Of a DNA stretch of 64,000 bases, positions 8,847 through 18,842 are shown one piece after another. Positions within the stretch are counted from its first letter, which is position 1. Every line of letters starts with the position of its first letter. The position numbers and the translations under genes were made by a program. The notes beneath the pieces were generated by a model. That model did no database searches, had not been told where the DNA came from, and worked only from the letters and a program-made list of their open reading frames with translations. Origin of the DNA: Elusimicrobia bacterium UBA5214 (GTDB taxonomy: Bacteria; Elusimicrobiota; UBA5214); the NCBI GenBank assembly GCA_002412545.1, contig DHVG01000026.1, positions 38,013 to 102,012 on the forward strand, given 5' to 3'.

Positions 8847-9329
8847 TTATTTGCTTCCTCTGGCCATTGCCACAATACCAGTTCTCACCATTTCCTTTAT
8901 CCCAAAAGGACGCAACATATTTAAAAGTGCCTGGATTTTATCTTCGTCACCAGTAATTTCAATAATTACTGAATTGGGTGAAACATCAACAATTTTCGCC
9001 CGGAAAATATCCACAATCTGCAATATTTCTGAACGGTTAGATTTATCCGCTTTCACTTTCACTAAAGCTAAATCACGTTCTAAATGCTCAACTTGACTGT
9101 ATTCACTTACTTTGATTACATCAATAAGTTTATTTAATTGTTTCTCTACTTGCTCCAAGATTCGTTCGTCACCCCGTACAACAATCGTCATCCGGGAAAC
9201 CGTAGTATCTTCGGTCTCACCAACCGCTAAAGAATCAATGTTAAACCCGCGGGCACTAAATAAATTAGAAATCCGTGCTAAAACACCAGGTTTATTTTCT
9301 ACCAATACGGAAATTGTTCTTCGCATCAT
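8847..9329 (-). CDS. ilvN: acetolactate synthase small (regulatory) subunit
   Basis: Regulatory subunit of acetohydroxyacid synthase. The N-terminal ACT domain (RTISVLVENKPGVLARISNLFSARG) normally binds valine for feedback inhibition. The C-terminal ALS-SS domain follows from about residue 80. 160 aa, normal. It is separated from the catalytic subunit ilvB by a complete sensor-kinase-like gene, an unusual interruption of an otherwise standard ilvB-ilvN-ilvC order. Two Met codons at the start; either could be used. Confidence 0.95.
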   Translation of the reverse strand: MMRRTISVLVENKPGVLARISNLFSARGFNIDSLAVGETEDTTVSRMTIVVRGDERILEQVEKQLNKLIDVIKVSEYSQVEHLERDLALVKVKADKSNRSEILQIVDIFRAKIVDVSPNSVIIEITGDEDKIQALLNMLRPFGIKEMVRTGIVAMARGSK

Positions 9330-9358
9330 TTAAATTCTTCCTCCTTTTTGCCCTCTTT

Positions 9359-10804
9359 TTATTCCAGAGGAAATTCAATTCTCACCATTGTTCCTTTATT
9401 AACAAAAGAATCAACTTCAATTTTTGCTTTATGTCTTTCAAGATTTTCTTTAATAACCATCAAACCTAACCCCAACCCTTTAGCTTTGGTAGTGAAAAAT
9501 GGATTAAAAATGTCCTGAATTTTATCTTCCGGGATTCCTTTACCGGTGTCATTGATTTCGATCACTAAAATTTTGCCTCTCACCATACTACTCACGGTTA
9601 ATTCACCACCCTCCGGCATTGCTTCACAAGCATTGAGAACAAGATTATATAATGCTTGTTTAATTCGTCCCTGGTCAAGTTCTAAAATTGGTAAGTTGGG
9701 TGTCAACTTCTTGTTAACTTTTATCTTTTTCAATAAATTTTCTTTATCTGCTTGAAGAATTGCTTCTTCAAGTGAGAGATTAAGATTCGTTGGTTTAAGT
9801 TGTAATTCCGCCGGACCAGCAAATTGGACTAAATTAGTAATTGTCCGTTGAGCAAGAGCAAAATTTTTTTCAATATTTTGAAGGATTGGTTCTAAGTCCA
9901 CTCCTCCGGCTAATCTTTTTCTGAGGAGATTCTCATTCGTTTGAATTGAATTTAATGGTTTCTGTAGCTCCTCACTTATCCCCACCGCCAAATGCCCCAA
10001 AGTAGACATCTTCGCTGAACGGATAAGTTCTTCACTTGTTTCCTGCAAAGTTTCGGTCATCAAATTAAAAGAATTAGCTAATTCACCAATCTCATCAGTT
10101 GCTTTGGTAACAATTTTTTCACCAAATATCCCATTTTTAACTTTATTTAATCCCCTACGAATAATTTCTAAAGGGCGGTGAATATTCACCTGGAGGAAAA
10201 GAGAAATTGCTAAAATAAGTAAGAAATAAAAAATTGGGCTAAGGACAGCGATTCTCTTCATCCGGTTTCGATTTAGCTGAGAGAGAAAACCTATTTCTTC
10301 TTTTACATCTAAATCTAAACCTATATAACCAATAGTGTTGGGTTCACGATGACATTGTTGACATTCCGGTTTATTCGCTATCGGAGTTAAAGAAAGAAAT
10401 GTATTTTCTGCATCTTTTTCTAAAAGTTTGAAGTAAGGCCGATTTGTTTTCTCAACCTGTAGGATTTCTTCCCGGGCATAAGTTTTACCAATAAGTCTCG
10501 GATTAGAAGAAAAACGTACCTTACCTCCTTGATTAACAAAATATATCAGTTTTACACGTTCAATTTCTCCGATTATTTTAATTTCCTTTTTTGCTTCCAG
10601 AATTTTATGCGTGAGCATATGTTCTTCCCAGATTTTGTCAATAACTTCTACCATATTTTCGCAACTATTAATCAGGTTTTGATAAACCACCTGCCTAAAT
10701 GCGCGTAATTCAAGATACTGCCAGGTAAAAATACATAAAGCGAGAATCATTGTAATTCCGAGGATTAATTTCAACTGCAAACTACGCATAATGAATTTAA
10801 ACAT
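9359..10804 (-). CDS. membrane sensor histidine-kinase-like protein lacking the phospho-acceptor His
   Basis: Membrane signalling protein of 481 aa. TM1 about residues 13-31; periplasmic region 32-185 with a c-type heme motif CQQCH at 148-152; TM2 about 186-206; HAMP about 207-260; dimerisation region 262-330; HATPase domain with N box (LNACEAMPEGG), DTGKGI, FNPFFTTK and GLGLGL all intact. The H box reads HLAVGISEELQKPL: where family members have IAHE, this has ISEE, so Glu278 replaces the His (codon GAG, read directly). It should bind ATP but cannot autophosphorylate in the usual way. Sits between ilvB and ilvN with short gaps, no response regulator beside it. The heme motif suggests redox, NO or oxygen sensing. 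Confidence 0.85.
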   Translation of the reverse strand: MFKFIMRSLQLKLILGITMILALCIFTWQYLELRAFRQVVYQNLINSCENMVEVIDKIWEEHMLTHKILEAKKEIKIIGEIERVKLIYFVNQGGKVRFSSNPRLIGKTYAREEILQVEKTNRPYFKLLEKDAENTFLSLTPIANKPECQQCHREPNTIGYIGLDLDVKEEIGFLSQLNRNRMKRIAVLSPIFYFLLILAISLFLQVNIHRPLEIIRRGLNKVKNGIFGEKIVTKATDEIGELANSFNLMTETLQETSEELIRSAKMSTLGHLAVGISEELQKPLNSIQTNENLLRKRLAGGVDLEPILQNIEKNFALAQRTITNLVQFAGPAELQLKPTNLNLSLEEAILQADKENLLKKIKVNKKLTPNLPILELDQGRIKQALYNLVLNACEAMPEGGELTVSSMVRGKILVIEINDTGKGIPEDKIQDIFNPFFTTKAKGLGLGLMVIKENLERHKAKIEVDSFVNKGTMVRIEFPLE

Positions 10805-10831
10805 TATTCTCTCCTCCTTCAGGATGAATCC

Positions 10832-12535
10832 TTAGGCTAAACTGGTAATGATTTCGTCTAAAGCAGCGCCAGCTGGCACCATCGGGAAAACATTCGCTTC
10901 CGGCTCAACGACAAAATCAATCACTACTGGTTTATTTTTCACTTTTAACGCTTTTTTCAAAGCAGGCAAAACTTCTTCTTTCTTAAACACTCGTAAACCA
11001 ACTGCACCGTATGCCTCGGCAACTTTCACGAAGTCAGGAACCGGACAAGTAAAAGGTTTACAGGGTTGTGTATAAAGTTGCACTGCTGAATATCGCCGTT
11101 TATAGAATAATCTTTGCCATTGGCTGACCATACCTAAATGTGAATTATTTAAAATTGCCACAATAACATTAACCTTATTAATTACTGCTGTGGCTAATTC
11201 TTGGATATTCATTTGGAAAGAACCGTCACCGGCAATATCAATTACTATTTCATTCGGGCAAGCAATTTTTGCACCGATTGCTGCTGGAAAACCATAACCC
11301 ATTGTTCCTAAACCACCGCTGGATAAGAAATGGCGTGGTTTTTTCGGTTTATAGAACTGTGCTGCCCACATTTGATTTTGCCCTACCTCGGTAGTGACAA
11401 TCGCTTCACCTTTGGTTATTTCACAAATTTTTTCAACCACATATTGAGGATAGAGTTTATCATCTTGAGGATAATCTAAAGGATGTTTCTCTTCCCATTC
11501 TTTAATCTGGGTTAACCAGAGAGTATGTTTTTTTGGTTTAATAATTTTTAATAATTCAGCAAGGATACTTTTGGCATCACCAACAACAGGTATATTTGCG
11601 GTTACTGTCTTAGAAATTGATGTTGGGTCAACATCAATATGAATAATATTTTTTGTCTTTGGAGCAAAAGCAGCTAATTTACCGGTGCAACGGTCATCAA
11701 ATCTTGCTCCCACTGCAATAATTAAGTCCGCATTTTGCATTGCGTGGTTAGCCTGGTAAGTTCCGTGCATACCAAGCATACCAATAGATAAACGATGGTC
11801 AGTAGGGAAAGCACCGATTGCCATCAAAGTTGTAGTTACCGGTATATCCGCTTTTTCAGCAATTCTCTGCAACTCTTCATAAGCACCCGCAGCAACGACA
11901 CCACCACCAACATAAAAAACTGGTCTTTCTGAATTAGCGATTGCTTCCGCTGCTCGCTCAATTTGTTTTGGATGTCCCTGATAGACCGGTTTATAGGAAC
12001 GAATTTCAACTTTTTCTGGCCAGATAAATTCACAACTTGCTCTTTGGATATCCACCGGGATGTCCACTAAGACCGGTCCCGGACGACCAGTTCGGGCAAT
12101 ATAAAACGCTTCCCGAATAATTCGCGCAAAATCTTTCACTTCTTTAACCAAAAAATTATGTTTAGTTATTGGTCGGGTGATCCCCGTAGCATCAGTTTCC
12201 TGGAAAGCATCGTTACCAATTAGATGGGTTGCTACCTGTCCGGTGAAAGCAACGAGCGGAATTGAATCCATATGCGCGTTAGCTAAACCGGTAGTAAGAT
12301 TTGCTGCTCCCGGACCGGAGGTAGCAACACAGACACCAGCTTTACCGGTTGCCCGTGCATAACCGTCCGCCATATGTGCTGCTCCTTGCTCATGACGGGT
12401 AAGAACAAATTTTATTGGTGCATCGTAAAGTTTATCAAAGATTGGCAATACCACACCACCGGGTATACCAAAGAGAACTTTAACATTTTCTCTAATCAAA
12501 CTCTCAACAAAAATTTCTGCTCCGCTCTTTTCCAT
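10832..12535 (-). CDS. ilvB: acetolactate synthase large subunit
   Basis: ThDP-dependent catalytic subunit of acetohydroxyacid synthase; forms acetolactate or acetohydroxybutyrate from pyruvate. ThDP catalytic Glu in RHEQGAAHMADGYAR near residue 50, and the ThDP/Mg motif GDGSFQMN continuing to NNSHLGMV. GVCVATSGPGAANLTTG is typical. 567 aa, normal length with three domains. Followed downstream by the kinase-like gene and ilvN. Confidence 0.97.
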   Translation of the reverse strand: MEKSGAEIFVESLIRENVKVLFGIPGGVVLPIFDKLYDAPIKFVLTRHEQGAAHMADGYARATGKAGVCVATSGPGAANLTTGLANAHMDSIPLVAFTGQVATHLIGNDAFQETDATGITRPITKHNFLVKEVKDFARIIREAFYIARTGRPGPVLVDIPVDIQRASCEFIWPEKVEIRSYKPVYQGHPKQIERAAEAIANSERPVFYVGGGVVAAGAYEELQRIAEKADIPVTTTLMAIGAFPTDHRLSIGMLGMHGTYQANHAMQNADLIIAVGARFDDRCTGKLAAFAPKTKNIIHIDVDPTSISKTVTANIPVVGDAKSILAELLKIIKPKKHTLWLTQIKEWEEKHPLDYPQDDKLYPQYVVEKICEITKGEAIVTTEVGQNQMWAAQFYKPKKPRHFLSSGGLGTMGYGFPAAIGAKIACPNEIVIDIAGDGSFQMNIQELATAVINKVNVIVAILNNSHLGMVSQWQRLFYKRRYSAVQLYTQPCKPFTCPVPDFVKVAEAYGAVGLRVFKKEEVLPALKKALKVKNKPVVIDFVVEPEANVFPMVPAGAALDEIITSLA

Positions 12536-12546
12536 TCTTACACCTC

Positions 12547-12655
12547 TTTCCGCGAAGAACGCAAAATATCCGCAGAGGACGCAGAAAAAGTCAAAAAGAT
12601 TTTTTTAGCGCTCTCCGCGCTCCCGCTGAAAGCGGGATTTTGCGCTCTCTGCGTA
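12547..12655. repeat. intergenic word palindrome, CCGCAGAGGACGC family
   Basis: Left arm GCGAAGAACGC, CCGCAGAGGACGCAG; right arm GCGCTCTCCGCG, CTGAAAGCGGG, GCGCTCTCTGCG. Occupies the ilvB-ilvD gap. Confidence 0.75.
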
Positions 12656-12656
12656 T

Positions 12657-14330
12657 TTATTTAAGGATTGCACCGGTACTTGCGGAAGTTACCATTTTTG
12701 CATAACGTAATAAGTATCCTTTTCTCACTTTCGGTTCAGGAGGACGCCATTTTGCTTTACGAATTTTAATTTCTTGGTCAGTAAGTTTTACTTCCAAGCG
12801 CCGGGCAGGAATATCAATATGAACGATATCCCCATCTTCAATTACCGCTAAAGTTCCTGCTGGCTCATTTTCTTTCCCTTCGGCTGCTTCCGGGCTAATA
12901 TGTCCAATACACGGTCCCCTTGTTCCACCGGAAAAACGTCCATCGGTAAGTAAAGCAACCGAATCAGACAACCCCATCCCGACAATCGCAGCAGTGGGAG
13001 CAAGCATTTCTCTCATCCCCGGTCCACCTTTTGGACCTTCGTAACGAATAACAATACAGTTTCCTTTCTTAATCTTCTTATCTAAAATTGCCGACATCGC
13101 TTCTTCTTCGGAATTGAATACCTGTGCCGGACTGCTAAATTTTAACATTTTTTCTTTTACTGCTGACTGTTTTACTACCGCACCTTCGGGAGCTAAATTA
13201 CCGTAAAGAATAGCAATCCCACCTTCTTTGTGATAAGGATGGTGTAAATCATGAATTACTTCTTTATTTTCTATTTTACCTTTTTCCGCAATCTCTAAAA
13301 TATTCCTCCCATTTACCGTTGGATGTGGGTAAAGTTTTGACTTAAGCACACTTAATACTGCCGGTATACCACCAGCATATTCTAAATCTTCCATATATTG
13401 GTCACCCGCTGGTTCTAAAGAAACAATATGCGGTATCCGTCGAGAAATTTCATCAAAAAGCCTTAAATCCAATTTTATTCCTGCTTCTAAAGAAATCGCT
13501 GGCAGATGAAGAATTGTATTCGTTGAACCACCAAGAGCCATATCTACAGCAATCGCATTACGGAAAGCATTTTCATTCATTATTCTTCTCGGAGTAAGAT
13601 TTTTCTGTACTAATTCTACAATTTTTATTCCTGACTCGTAAGCAATTCTTTTCTTTTTTGCTGAAACGGCTACAGCGGTAGCACAACCGGTTAAACTCAT
13701 TCCCAAAACTTCGGTCAAACAAGCCATTGTATTTGCGGTATATAATCCCTGACAGGAACCTGCACCGGGACAAGCAGTGAGTTCTAAATTTTCTAAATCT
13801 TCCAGATTCATTTTACCTGCTTGAAATAAACCTACTGCTTCAAATGTATCTCGGACTAAAGAACGCCGTTTACCTTTATAAATACCGGTCAGCATCGGAC
13901 CAGCAGTTACCACGATTGAAGGTATATTTAATCTTCCTGCTGCCATTAACATTCCCGGGGTAATTTTATCACAATTAGTCAAAAGAACTAAACCGTCTAA
14001 ACTATGAGCATTAATTACTGACTCAATCGTATCAGCAATCAATTCCCGTAAAGGTAATGAATAATGCATTCCCGGGTGCCCCATCGCAATACCATCACAA
14101 ATTGCGGGTACACCAAAAATGAATGGTATACCACCAGCCGACGCAACTCCACGTTCAATAAAACGTTCCAGTTCACGCATATGAATATGCCCGGGAACTA
14201 AATCGCTATAACTGGAAGCAATACCAATTAAAGGTTTAAGTTTCAAATCTTGCGGTGTAATACCAGTTGCATAAAACAATGCCCGATTTGGTGCCCGTTC
14301 AACACCTTTCTTCACCACTTCACTACGCAT
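12657..14330 (-). CDS. ilvD: dihydroxy-acid dehydratase
   Basis: Fe-S dehydratase giving 2-oxoisovalerate and 2-oxo-3-methylvalerate. Cluster cysteines occur in [10 protein letters not shown] and [14 protein letters not shown], plus an N-terminal CDG in [24 protein letters not shown] is the C-terminal signature. 557 aa, normal. No insertion is seen, unlike several neighbours. Shares the ilv block with ilvB, ilvN and ilvC. Confidence 0.97.
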   Translation of the reverse strand: MRSEVVKKGVERAPNRALFYATGITPQDLKLKPLIGIASSYSDLVPGHIHMRELERFIERGVASAGGIPFIFGVPAICDGIAMGHPGMHYSLPLRELIADTIESVINAHSLDGLVLLTNCDKITPGMLMAAGRLNIPSIVVTAGPMLTGIYKGKRRSLVRDTFEAVGLFQAGKMNLEDLENLELTACPGAGSCQGLYTANTMACLTEVLGMSLTGCATAVAVSAKKKRIAYESGIKIVELVQKNLTPRRIMNENAFRNAIAVDMALGGSTNTILHLPAISLEAGIKLDLRLFDEISRRIPHIVSLEPAGDQYMEDLEYAGGIPAVLSVLKSKLYPHPTVNGRNILEIAEKGKIENKEVIHDLHHPYHKEGGIAILYGNLAPEGAVVKQSAVKEKMLKFSSPAQVFNSEEEAMSAILDKKIKKGNCIVIRYEGPKGGPGMREMLAPTAAIVGMGLSDSVALLTDGRFSGGTRGPCIGHISPEAAEGKENEPAGTLAVIEDGDIVHIDIPARRLEVKLTDQEIKIRKAKWRPPEPKVRKGYLLRYAKMVTSASTGAILK

Positions 14331-14345
14331 CTTTTACCTCCTTAA

Positions 14346-14436
14346 ATTCTGTTTATCCGTTAAGTCTGTTTAGTCCGTTTTGTCGGTTAGAGTCGTTAAC
14401 GGTCAAACGGATATAACGGTCCAAACGGTCTAAACG
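14346..14436. repeat. intergenic word palindrome, CCGTTA family (second copy)
   Basis: TTATCCGTTAAGTC, TAGTCCGTTTTGTC words are opposed to AACGGTCAAACGG, AACGGTCCAAACGG. Same family as 1062-1160 but diverged, lying between ilvD and cimA. Confidence 0.8.
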
Positions 14437-14437
14437 A

Positions 14438-16093
14438 TTATTTACTTTTCAGTAATTTATATTCAATTGCATCAACTAACGCTTGCCAACTTGCTTCAAT
14501 AATATTTTCGGAAACACCAAGAGTTGACCATTCTTTCTTCTTATCCCGGGATTCAATTAAAACACGTACTTTCGCTGCTGTTCCCGAAGAAGCATTAATT
14601 ACCCGTACCTTGAAATCAGTCAAACTTACTTCTTTCAGTTGCGGATAAAATTTTTCCAGAGCTTTTCTCAAAGCATTATCCAGAGCGTTCACCGGTCCGT
14701 CACCTTCCGCCGCCGTATGTTCTTCTTTACCTTCAACTTTAACCTTGATTGCCGCTTCGGAATACATTCGTCCAAGATAATCTTTTTCCACGATTACTCG
14801 GAAACCTTTCAATTCAAAGAAAGGATGATAATGTCCAAGTGCTTTCTTAAGGAGAAGTTCAAATGAACCTTCCGCACCCTCAAACTGGTAACCCTGTGCT
14901 TCCATCTTTTTTACTAAAGAAAGAATTATTTTTGTCTGGGTGACATCTTTTTCAAAATTGATTTTCATTTCTTTCGCTTTGGAAAGAATTGCTCTTTTCC
15001 CGGCTAATTCGGAAATTAAAATCCGTCTTTCATTACCGATAACTCGTGGGTCAACATGTTCATATGTTTTCGGATACTGTGCTACTGCCGAAACATGGAC
15101 ACCACCTTTATGGGCAAATGCGGAATAACCAACATAAGGTTGATGGTCATCAGGAACGAGATTAGCAATTTCTGAAACATAACGCGAAATTTCGGTAAGT
15201 AAACGAAGTTTCTCCTTCCCTAGACAACTCATTCCTAATTTTAGTTCCAAGTTAGGAATTACCTGACAAAGGTCAGCATTACCACAACGTTCACCGTAAC
15301 CATTAATTGTCCCTTGCACCAGAGAACATCCTTGGTGTACTGCTTCCACTGTATTCGCTACCGCACAACCACTATCATTGTGGGTGTGAATACCCAGTGA
15401 CGGGTGATTGGGTAATTGCCTGTCCGCCGACCTGTCCTCCGTAGCCTTGGCGTAGGAGGAAGCCTTGGCGAAGGCGGGGGTAATTGGGAAATTTGGGAAG
15501 AATACTTCTTTTACTTCCCGGATAATTTCGGCAATCTGATGGGGTAAAGTCCCGCCATTAGTATCACATAAAGTAAGATTATCGGCACCAGCATCAACTG
15601 CTGCTTTTAAGGTTGCTAATGCATATTTTTTATTTGCTCGGTAACCATCAAAGAAATGTTCCGCATCATAGATTACTTCTTTCCCTTTTGCCTTTAAAAA
15701 TTTTACTGATTCGGAAATCATTTTCAAGTTCTCAGCAAGTCCTGTTTTTAAAGCATGAATAACTTGCATATCCCAGGATTTACCGAAGATACATACTGTC
15801 CTCGTCCGTGCACGGAGCAGGGCTAAAAGATTCGGGTCATTTTCACATTTTCTATCTTTATACCGAGTAGCCGAAAAAGCAACTACGGTTATGTTTTTCA
15901 GTTTCAGTTTATGCACTGCCTGGAAAAATAATTCATCTTTCGGATTTGACCCAGGCCAACCGCCTTCTAAATAATCAATCCTTAAATTATCCAAAATTTG
16001 TGTAATTTTTAGTTTATCTTCTAAAGAGAAAGAAATTCCTTCCCTCTGGGCACCATCGCGCAAAGTTGTATCGTAAAGTTTAACTTTTTTCAT
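14438..16093 (-). CDS. cimA: citramalate synthase
   Basis: HMGL-like/LeuA-family enzyme condensing pyruvate and acetyl-CoA to citramalate, the threonine-independent entry to isoleucine. N-terminus [21 protein letters not shown] and [14 protein letters not shown] are characteristic of the citramalate type, as is [12 protein letters not shown]. Metal ligands in HTHNDSG; C-terminal LeuA dimer/regulatory domain from about residue 425. 551 aa; about 24 residues ([16 protein letters not shown] region) just before GIHTHNDSG come from a repeat insert at 15402-15493, strikingly close to the catalytic HTH. Products go on through LeuCD and LeuB, which are in the window. Confidence 0.93.
   Translation of the reverse strand: MKKVKLYDTTLRDGAQREGISFSLEDKLKITQILDNLRIDYLEGGWPGSNPKDELFFQAVHKLKLKNITVVAFSATRYKDRKCENDPNLLALLRARTRTVCIFGKSWDMQVIHALKTGLAENLKMISESVKFLKAKGKEVIYDAEHFFDGYRANKKYALATLKAAVDAGADNLTLCDTNGGTLPHQIAEIIREVKEVFFPNFPITPAFAKASSYAKATEDRSADRQLPNHPSLGIHTHNDSGCAVANTVEAVHQGCSLVQGTINGYGERCGNADLCQVIPNLELKLGMSCLGKEKLRLLTEISRYVSEIANLVPDDHQPYVGYSAFAHKGGVHVSAVAQYPKTYEHVDPRVIGNERRILISELAGKRAILSKAKEMKINFEKDVTQTKIILSLVKKMEAQGYQFEGAEGSFELLLKKALGHYHPFFELKGFRVIVEKDYLGRMYSEAAIKVKVEGKEEHTAAEGDGPVNALDNALRKALEKFYPQLKEVSLTDFKVRVINASSGTAAKVRVLIESRDKKKEWSTLGVSENIIEASWQALVDAIEYKLLKSK
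15402..15493. repeat. palindromic composite insert inside cimA
   Basis: Outer words GGGTGATTGGGTAATTG and GGTAATTGGG surround a GC-rich core with CCTCCGTAGCC and GCGTAGGAGG arms. Translated in frame immediately before the HTHND metal motif. Confidence 0.8.
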
Positions 16094-16102
16094 TGCTCAT
16101 CA

Positions 16103-16142
16103 CATCCGATTACAGCGATTTTAAAAAACGATTACAATGATA
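16103..16142. repeat. half copy of the GATTACAGTGATT family
   Basis: GATTACAGCGATTTT and ACGATTACAATGAT only; no opposed arm. It sits next to the larger foldback at 16166-16358. Confidence 0.6.
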
Positions 16143-16165
16143 TTTTCTACCTTCAATATCATTTT

Positions 16166-16358
16166 GCAAACAAAAAGTCAAAGTTCCGAGCGCAATTTGA
16201 ATATTTTTAGACGAAAACTAGATTGCAAAGGGTTAAAAATCCGCCACCAAAATTTGGCGGATTTACCGAAGCAAGCATAGTTTTTGCCGACCCCTCCGAC
16301 GTTACGTCGGAAGGGGAAAAATATTATTGAAGCGAGGAACTGACTTTTTGCTTTATGC
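16166..16358. repeat. foldback element with two inner hairpins
   Basis: Outer arms at 16166-16200 and 16326-16358 are imperfect inverted repeats (AAAAAGTCA / TGACTTTTT and flanks). Inside are AAATCCGCCA/TGGCGGATTT (16237-16264) and CCCC-TCCGACG/CGTCGGA-GGGG (16291-16316). The right arm reaches the lysC stop codon. It lies between cimA and lysC; no protein gene is supported here. Confidence 0.75.
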
Positions 16359-17582
16359 ACTCTTTTTTTCTAATTCAAAAACAGAATGTAAAACTTTTAC
16401 TGCTTTCCCTATTTCATTTTCTTTAATTACACAAGATATTTTTATTTCCGAAGTAGAAATCATTTCAATATTAATTTTTTCTTCAGCAAGGGTACGGAAC
16501 ATTTTTGCGGCTACTCCGGGATGGGTTTTCATCCCTACACCGATGAGAGAAATTTTTGCTACTTTATCATCATAAATAACTTCACTTGCTCCCAGTTCAT
16601 TTCTTACTTTTTTCAATATCGGCAGACATTTTTTTAAATCATCACGGGTTACCGTAAAAGAAATATCATTATTTTTATCTCTTGCTGCGGACTGAATAAT
16701 CATATCTACATTAATATTTTCTTTGGCTAAAGCACCAAATATTTTTGCCGCTATTCCCGGACGGTCAGGAACATCGGTAATTGATAATTTTACTTGATTT
16801 TTATCATAACTCACACCGGAGACAAGCGCTTCTTCCAATTTCATTATTTTTTCTCCTCCCTTGACCAAGGTTCCTCTGCTTTCAGAAAATGTTGACCTCA
16901 CTTCCAAAGGGACATCAAATTTTTTTGCTACTTCTACTGCCCGTGCTTGTAAAACCTGTGCACCGCTACCCGCTAATTCTAACATTTCATCATAAGAGAT
17001 GCAATCCAACTTTCTTGCTCGTGGAACAATTCGTGGGTCAGCAGTATAAACACCTTCTACATCAGTATAGATTTGACAAATTCTTGCTTTCAATACCGCG
17101 GCTAAAGCAACTGCAGTTAAGTCCGACCCACCCCGTCCTAAAGTGGTAATCTCTTCATAAGGATTAAGCCCTTGAAAACCAGCAACAATAACAATTCGCC
17201 CTTTCCTCAATTCTTCTAAAATCTTTTTCGGTTCAATTTTAGTAATTTTTGCACGTGTATAAGAAGTATCCGCATAAATACCTGCTTGCGGTCCGGTAAG
17301 TGAAATTGCTTCGTATCCTCTTGATTTAATCGCCATTGAAACTAAAGCAATCGAGACCTGTTCACCGGTAGAAAGTAATAAATCCAATTCCCGGGGGTCA
17401 GGATTATTGGTAATCTGTCTCGCAAAACTAAGCAAATTGTCGGTAGTATCACCCGGTGCCGAAACAACTACGACTACCTGATTACCTGCTTTTTTTGTCT
17501 TAATCACCCGCTCGGTAACCCGTCTAATCTTCTCCGGGTCAGCAACACTCGTCCCACCGAATTTCATTACCACTAAACTCAT
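16353..17582 (-). CDS. lysC: aspartokinase
   Basis: Phosphorylates aspartate, first step to lysine, threonine and methionine. N-terminal kinase domain with VMKFGGTSVAD, the substrate loop LSTGEQVS, and TTLGRGGSDLTAVALA. Two C-terminal ACT domains (about 255-330 and 335-400; ITDVPDRPGIAAKIF and VGMKTHPGVAAKMF) imply allosteric control, usually by lysine or threonine. Start at 17582: GAGG precedes this ATG at good spacing and MSLVVMKFGG is the family start. 409 aa. thrB is upstream and asd lies in the same run. Confidence 0.96.
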   Translation of the reverse strand: MSLVVMKFGGTSVADPEKIRRVTERVIKTKKAGNQVVVVVSAPGDTTDNLLSFARQITNNPDPRELDLLLSTGEQVSIALVSMAIKSRGYEAISLTGPQAGIYADTSYTRAKITKIEPKKILEELRKGRIVIVAGFQGLNPYEEITTLGRGGSDLTAVALAAVLKARICQIYTDVEGVYTADPRIVPRARKLDCISYDEMLELAGSGAQVLQARAVEVAKKFDVPLEVRSTFSESRGTLVKGGEKIMKLEEALVSGVSYDKNQVKLSITDVPDRPGIAAKIFGALAKENINVDMIIQSAARDKNNDISFTVTRDDLKKCLPILKKVRNELGASEVIYDDKVAKISLIGVGMKTHPGVAAKMFRTLAEEKINIEMISTSEIKISCVIKENEIGKAVKVLHSVFELEKKSA

Positions 17583-17589
17583 CTTAACC

Positions 17590-17720
17590 TCAAATGCCAA
17601 AGCCCAAATGACAAATGAATGTCAAAGTTCAAATGTCAAATTTGAAGTTTGGATTTTAGATTTCATTTGGATTTTGGATTTTTAAATTTGGACTTCCCAC
17701 CTTACACCTTACACATTACA
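17590..17720. repeat. intergenic word palindrome, TCCAAAT/ATTTGGA family
   Basis: CAAATGTCAAA-type words opposed to TTTGGATTTTGGATTT, ending with CACCTTACACC words that run into the thrB stop. Related block at 24611-24660. Confidence 0.7.
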
Positions 17721-18824
17721 CGGTTTTTTTTCTACTTTTACACCTTCTTGGTCAATTCCTAAAACTAAATATCTGCTTTTAATACCTTCTTTTTTGAATG
17801 TTTCTACCATTGCTTGTCCAATTTTTTCACTTACCGCTGACCGCTTATCACTAATTGCTAATATTGTTGACCCTGAACCACTTAAAGCAACACCTAAAGC
17901 ACCGGTACGATAAGCGTTCTCCAAAATTCTTTTAAAACCGGGAATCAATTTTTCCCGATACGGCTGATGTAATCTATCCTCCATTGCTAATTTCAATAAA
18001 TCGTACCGTTTTTCTTTTAATGCGGAAATAAGCAAAGCAACCCGTGACGAATTAAATACTGCATCTTTTAAAGGAACTCGTTTAGGTAAAATCTTTCTTG
18101 CCTTTTCCGTAGAAATAGTTAATTCCGGGATACAAACTACCACAATTAAATCTTTAGAAAACTCTAATTTTACATAATTTATTTCCCTTTTATCAAGGAG
18201 AGAAATACATAAACCACCAAAAAATGCTGGCACCACATTATCCGGATGCCCTTCTAATTGAGCAGCAATACTTAAGATTTCGTTATCCGACAATTTGTTC
18301 CCCGACGAAGAGTCCCGTTGGACGAAAAGTCCCCGTTGGGAACCTCGTCCCTCTACGGGGGAACTCGTCCCTTTACGGGAGGTGATTACCTCACAAATTT
18401 TATTTGCTGCAACTAATCCGCCAATCCGTGCCGCAGCACTTGACCCAAGTCCTCTCGCCAACGGAATCTGATTAACCAATTTTAGGCTGATAGCTGATAG
18501 CTGATAGATGATAGCTGTTTTATCGAAGATGAGTTTTGCTGCTTGATAAACAATATTCCTTTCGTCCCGCGGTAATGAATCTCTACCCTCACCTTCAACT
18601 TCAATCCTAATTGGTGATTGGTGATTGGCCCGTCCTCCGCAGTCCCTCCCGCTTTGCTTCGCAAAGCGAAGCAGGGGGGACGGAGGATGGATGATTGGTG
18701 ATTGGTTAAAGAAAATTTCTACCGTATTGTAAAGTTTTAACGCTAAACCTAAACAATCAAAACCTGGTCCTAAATTTGCCGTCGTTGCCGGCACCCGAAC
18801 TTTAACTTTTACATTTATATTCAT
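17709..18824 (-). CDS. thrB: homoserine kinase with repeat-derived insertions
   Basis: GHMP-family kinase phosphorylating homoserine in threonine synthesis. VRVPATTANLGPGFDCLGLAL at the N-terminus, the ATP-binding PLARGLGSSAA, and the C-terminal GALGVALSGSGST are intact. Typical homoserine kinases have about 300 aa; this has 371. Three insertions account for nearly all the excess: residues about 41-72 (DNA 18611-18706), a short one before LKLVNQIPLARG (18486-18517), and one before LSDNEILSIAAQ (18297-18381). All lie between conserved blocks. hom and thrC are not in the window. Confidence 0.93.
   Translation of the reverse strand: MNINVKVKVRVPATTANLGPGFDCLGLALKLYNTVEIFFNQSPIIHPPSPLLRFAKQSGRDCGGRANHQSPIRIEVEGEGRDSLPRDERNIVYQAAKLIFDKTAIIYQLSAISLKLVNQIPLARGLGSSAAARIGGLVAANKICEVITSRKGTSSPVEGRGSQRGLFVQRDSSSGNKLSDNEILSIAAQLEGHPDNVVPAFFGGLCISLLDKREINYVKLEFSKDLIVVVCIPELTISTEKARKILPKRVPLKDAVFNSSRVALLISALKEKRYDLLKLAMEDRLHQPYREKLIPGFKRILENAYRTGALGVALSGSGSTILAISDKRSAVSEKIGQAMVETFKKEGIKSRYLVLGIDQEGVKVEKKPCNV
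18297..18381. repeat. palindromic insert inside thrB (third position)
   Basis: GACGAAGAGTCCCGTTGG and AGTCCCCGTTGGGAACC words face CTCGTCCCTCTACGGGG and CTCGTCCCTTTACGGGA words; translated in frame as about 28 residues. Confidence 0.8.
18486..18517. repeat. word repeat inside thrB (second position)
   Basis: Three to four tandem GCTGATA words, translated in frame just before the ATP-binding segment. Confidence 0.75.
18611..18706. repeat. large palindromic insert inside thrB (first position)
   Basis: TTGGTGATTGG words on both sides flank CCGTCCTCC/GGACGGAGG arms and a central CTTTGC-TTC-GCAAAG hairpin. Translated in frame as about 32 extra residues. Confidence 0.85.
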
Positions 18825-18842
18825 TATTCAACCCTAATCCAA

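Noticed and set aside
16178..16360. 60-codon frame between cimA and lysC
   Set aside because: Lies wholly in the foldback element and has no protein-like pattern.
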